The translations under genes were made by a program, and so were the position numbers. Shown piece after piece: positions 21,306-22,266 of a stretch of DNA of 22,266 bases; the stretch's first letter is position 1, and every line of letters starts with the position of its first letter. The notes beneath the pieces were generated by a model. That model had not been told where the DNA came from. It saw only the letters and a program-made list of their open reading frames with translations, and made no database searches. The DNA is from CAKRPJ01 sp934376955 (GTDB lineage: Bacteria > Bacillota > Clostridia > Lachnospirales > Lachnospiraceae): assembly GCA_934376955.1 (NCBI GenBank), contig CAKRPJ010000040.1, positions 1-22,266 on the forward strand, in the 5' to 3' direction.

Positions 21306-21845
21306 TTATTTTGCAAATGGCATGTTGAATAATGTTAAAAGCTCACGAGCTTCTTCGTCTGTCTTAGCGGTTGTAACGAAAATAACGTCCATACCTCTAA
21401 CCTTGTCAACCTTATCGTATTCGATCTCCGGGAAGATTAACTGCTCCTTGATACCAAGAGCGTAGTTACCTCTGCCATCGAATGCGTTAGCATTTACACC
21501 GCGGAAGTCACGTACACGCGGGAGAGCAAGGTTGATCAGACGGTCAGCGAACTCATACATCTTCTCGCCGCGGAGAGTAACTTTACATCCAATAGCCATA
21601 CCCTCTCTGATTTTGAAGTTTGCAACAGACTTCTTTGCTTTTGTCAGAACTGCCTTCTGACCGGAGATGATCTCAAGGTCACGAACTGCAGAGTCAAGGA
21701 CTTTCGCGTTGTCTTTTGCTTCGCCTACGCCCATGTTGATAACGATCTTATCGAGCTTCGGCACTTCCATGATATTCTTATATCCAAATTTCTTGATCAT
21801 TGCTTCAACGATCTCGTTCTGGTACATTTCTTTTAATCTAGCCAA
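21306..21845 (-). CDS. rplE: 50S ribosomal protein L5
   Basis: 5S rRNA-binding protein forming an intersubunit bridge. The 179-residue product has MEVPKLDKIVINMGVGEAK, GQKAVLTKAKKSVANFKIR, the FADRLINLALPRVRDFRG segment and the conserved end TDEEARELLTLFNMPF. An AGGAGG-type site lies before the ATG. It is 23 nt after rplX. Confidence 0.98.
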   Translation of the reverse strand: MARLKEMYQNEIVEAMIKKFGYKNIMEVPKLDKIVINMGVGEAKDNAKVLDSAVRDLEIISGQKAVLTKAKKSVANFKIREGMAIGCKVTLRGEKMYEFADRLINLALPRVRDFRGVNANAFDGRGNYALGIKEQLIFPEIEYDKVDKVRGMDVIFVTTAKTDEEARELLTLFNMPFAK

Positions 21846-21868
21846 CTTGTTTTTCCTCCTCTCTGCTC

Positions 21869-22174
21869 TTATTCGATTACTTTGCCGGTTGCCTTAGCAA
21901 CACGAACCTTCTTGCCATCCTTAACCTCAAAGCCAACTCTTGTAGCTTTTCCGTCAACGAGCAGCATAACATTGGAGATGTCCATCGGGCTCTCCTGATG
22001 TACGATACCGCCATTCTGGTTTGTCTGGCTCGGCTTTGTGTGCTTTGTCACCATGTTGCAGCCCTCAACCAGAACTGTATTCTTCTTTGTATCTACATCA
22101 AGAACCTTGCCGGTTTTGTCTTTATCTTTGCCTGCGATAACTTTAACCATATCGTCTTTTCTGATCTTATGCAT
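21869..22174 (-). CDS. rplX: 50S ribosomal protein L24
   Basis: Assembly-initiator protein with an N-terminal KOW motif. The 101-residue product has KIRKDDMVKVIAGKDKDKTG at the start, the KVLDVDTKKNTVLVEGCNMV segment and HTKPSQTNQNGGIVHQESP. It follows rplN by 14 nt with GGAGG upstream. Confidence 0.98.
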   Translation of the reverse strand: MHKIRKDDMVKVIAGKDKDKTGKVLDVDTKKNTVLVEGCNMVTKHTKPSQTNQNGGIVHQESPMDISNVMLLVDGKATRVGFEVKDGKKVRVAKATGKVIE

Positions 22175-22188
22175 TATCTGGCACCTCC

Positions 22189-22266
22189 CTATAATACTTC
22201 CGGAGCCAGAGATACGATCTTCATGAACTGTTTCTCACGAAGCTCTCTTGCAACCGGCCCAAAAAT
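22189..22266 (-). CDS. rplN: 50S ribosomal protein L14, C-terminal fragment
   Basis: Only the last 25 codons and the stop lie inside the window; the gene continues beyond its right edge. The visible residues read IFGPVARELREKQFMKIVSL followed by APEVL, which is the highly conserved C-terminus of L14. The position before rplX is the standard spc order. Confidence 0.96.
   Translation of the reverse strand: MFGPVARELREKQFMKIVSLAPEVL

Overview
All genes in this window lie on the minus strand and form one long ribosomal-protein and housekeeping block, so the window is best read from its right end to its left. The gene order (rplN-X-E-rpsN-H-rplF-R-rpsE-rpmD-rplO-secY-adk-map-KOW-infA-rpmJ-rpsM-K-D-rpoA-rplQ, then ecfA1-ecfA2-ecfT-truA, then rplM-rpsI) is that of a Firmicute. 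Several traits point to Clostridia, most likely Lachnospiraceae: a small KOW protein between map and infA, rpsD kept in the alpha operon, a zinc-type S14, a long L17 with an internal insertion, and choline-binding-type wall proteins. The genus is inference only.

Right part (about 11.2-22.3 kb): the end of the S10/spc operon and the alpha operon. It covers 50S and 30S proteins, the SecY translocon, adenylate kinase, methionine aminopeptidase, IF-1 and the RNA polymerase alpha subunit. A strong sigma-A-type promoter restarts transcription between infA and rpmJ. Two spacers flanking rpsH (S8) are unusually long (about 196 and 282 nt) and full of predicted hairpins. The spacer after rpsH also carries a tandem duplication of a 58-nt unit. 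These two spacers are the most unusual DNA here.

Middle (about 8.5-11.1 kb): after a strong terminator behind rplQ come two tandem paralogous secreted proteins with signal peptides and C-terminal cell-wall-binding repeats. They have their own promoter and terminator and split a housekeeping order that is usually continuous (rplQ to ecfA1). Next, from its own promoter, is a translationally coupled ecfA1-ecfA2-ecfT-truA operon: the energy-coupling module for ECF vitamin and metal transporters plus tRNA pseudouridine synthase. TruA carries an unrecognised C-terminal extension of about 85 residues.

Left part (1-4.6 kb): a second insertion into the conserved order, between truA and rplM. It is a pxpA-pxpB-pxpC (5-oxoprolinase) operon plus a YcsI/DUF1445 protein of the D-glutamate cyclase family, with its own promoter. 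No terminator is visible between this cassette and the perfect-consensus promoter of rplM-rpsI, which starts 17 nt after the last cassette gene.

The main candidates for something undescribed are the structured RNA and repeat elements around rpsH, a possible pseudoknot leader before rplM, the TruA extension, and the link between D-glutamate/5-oxoproline metabolism and the ribosomal operon. All RNA folds were drawn by eye from complementary arms, without energy calculation or homologous sequences.
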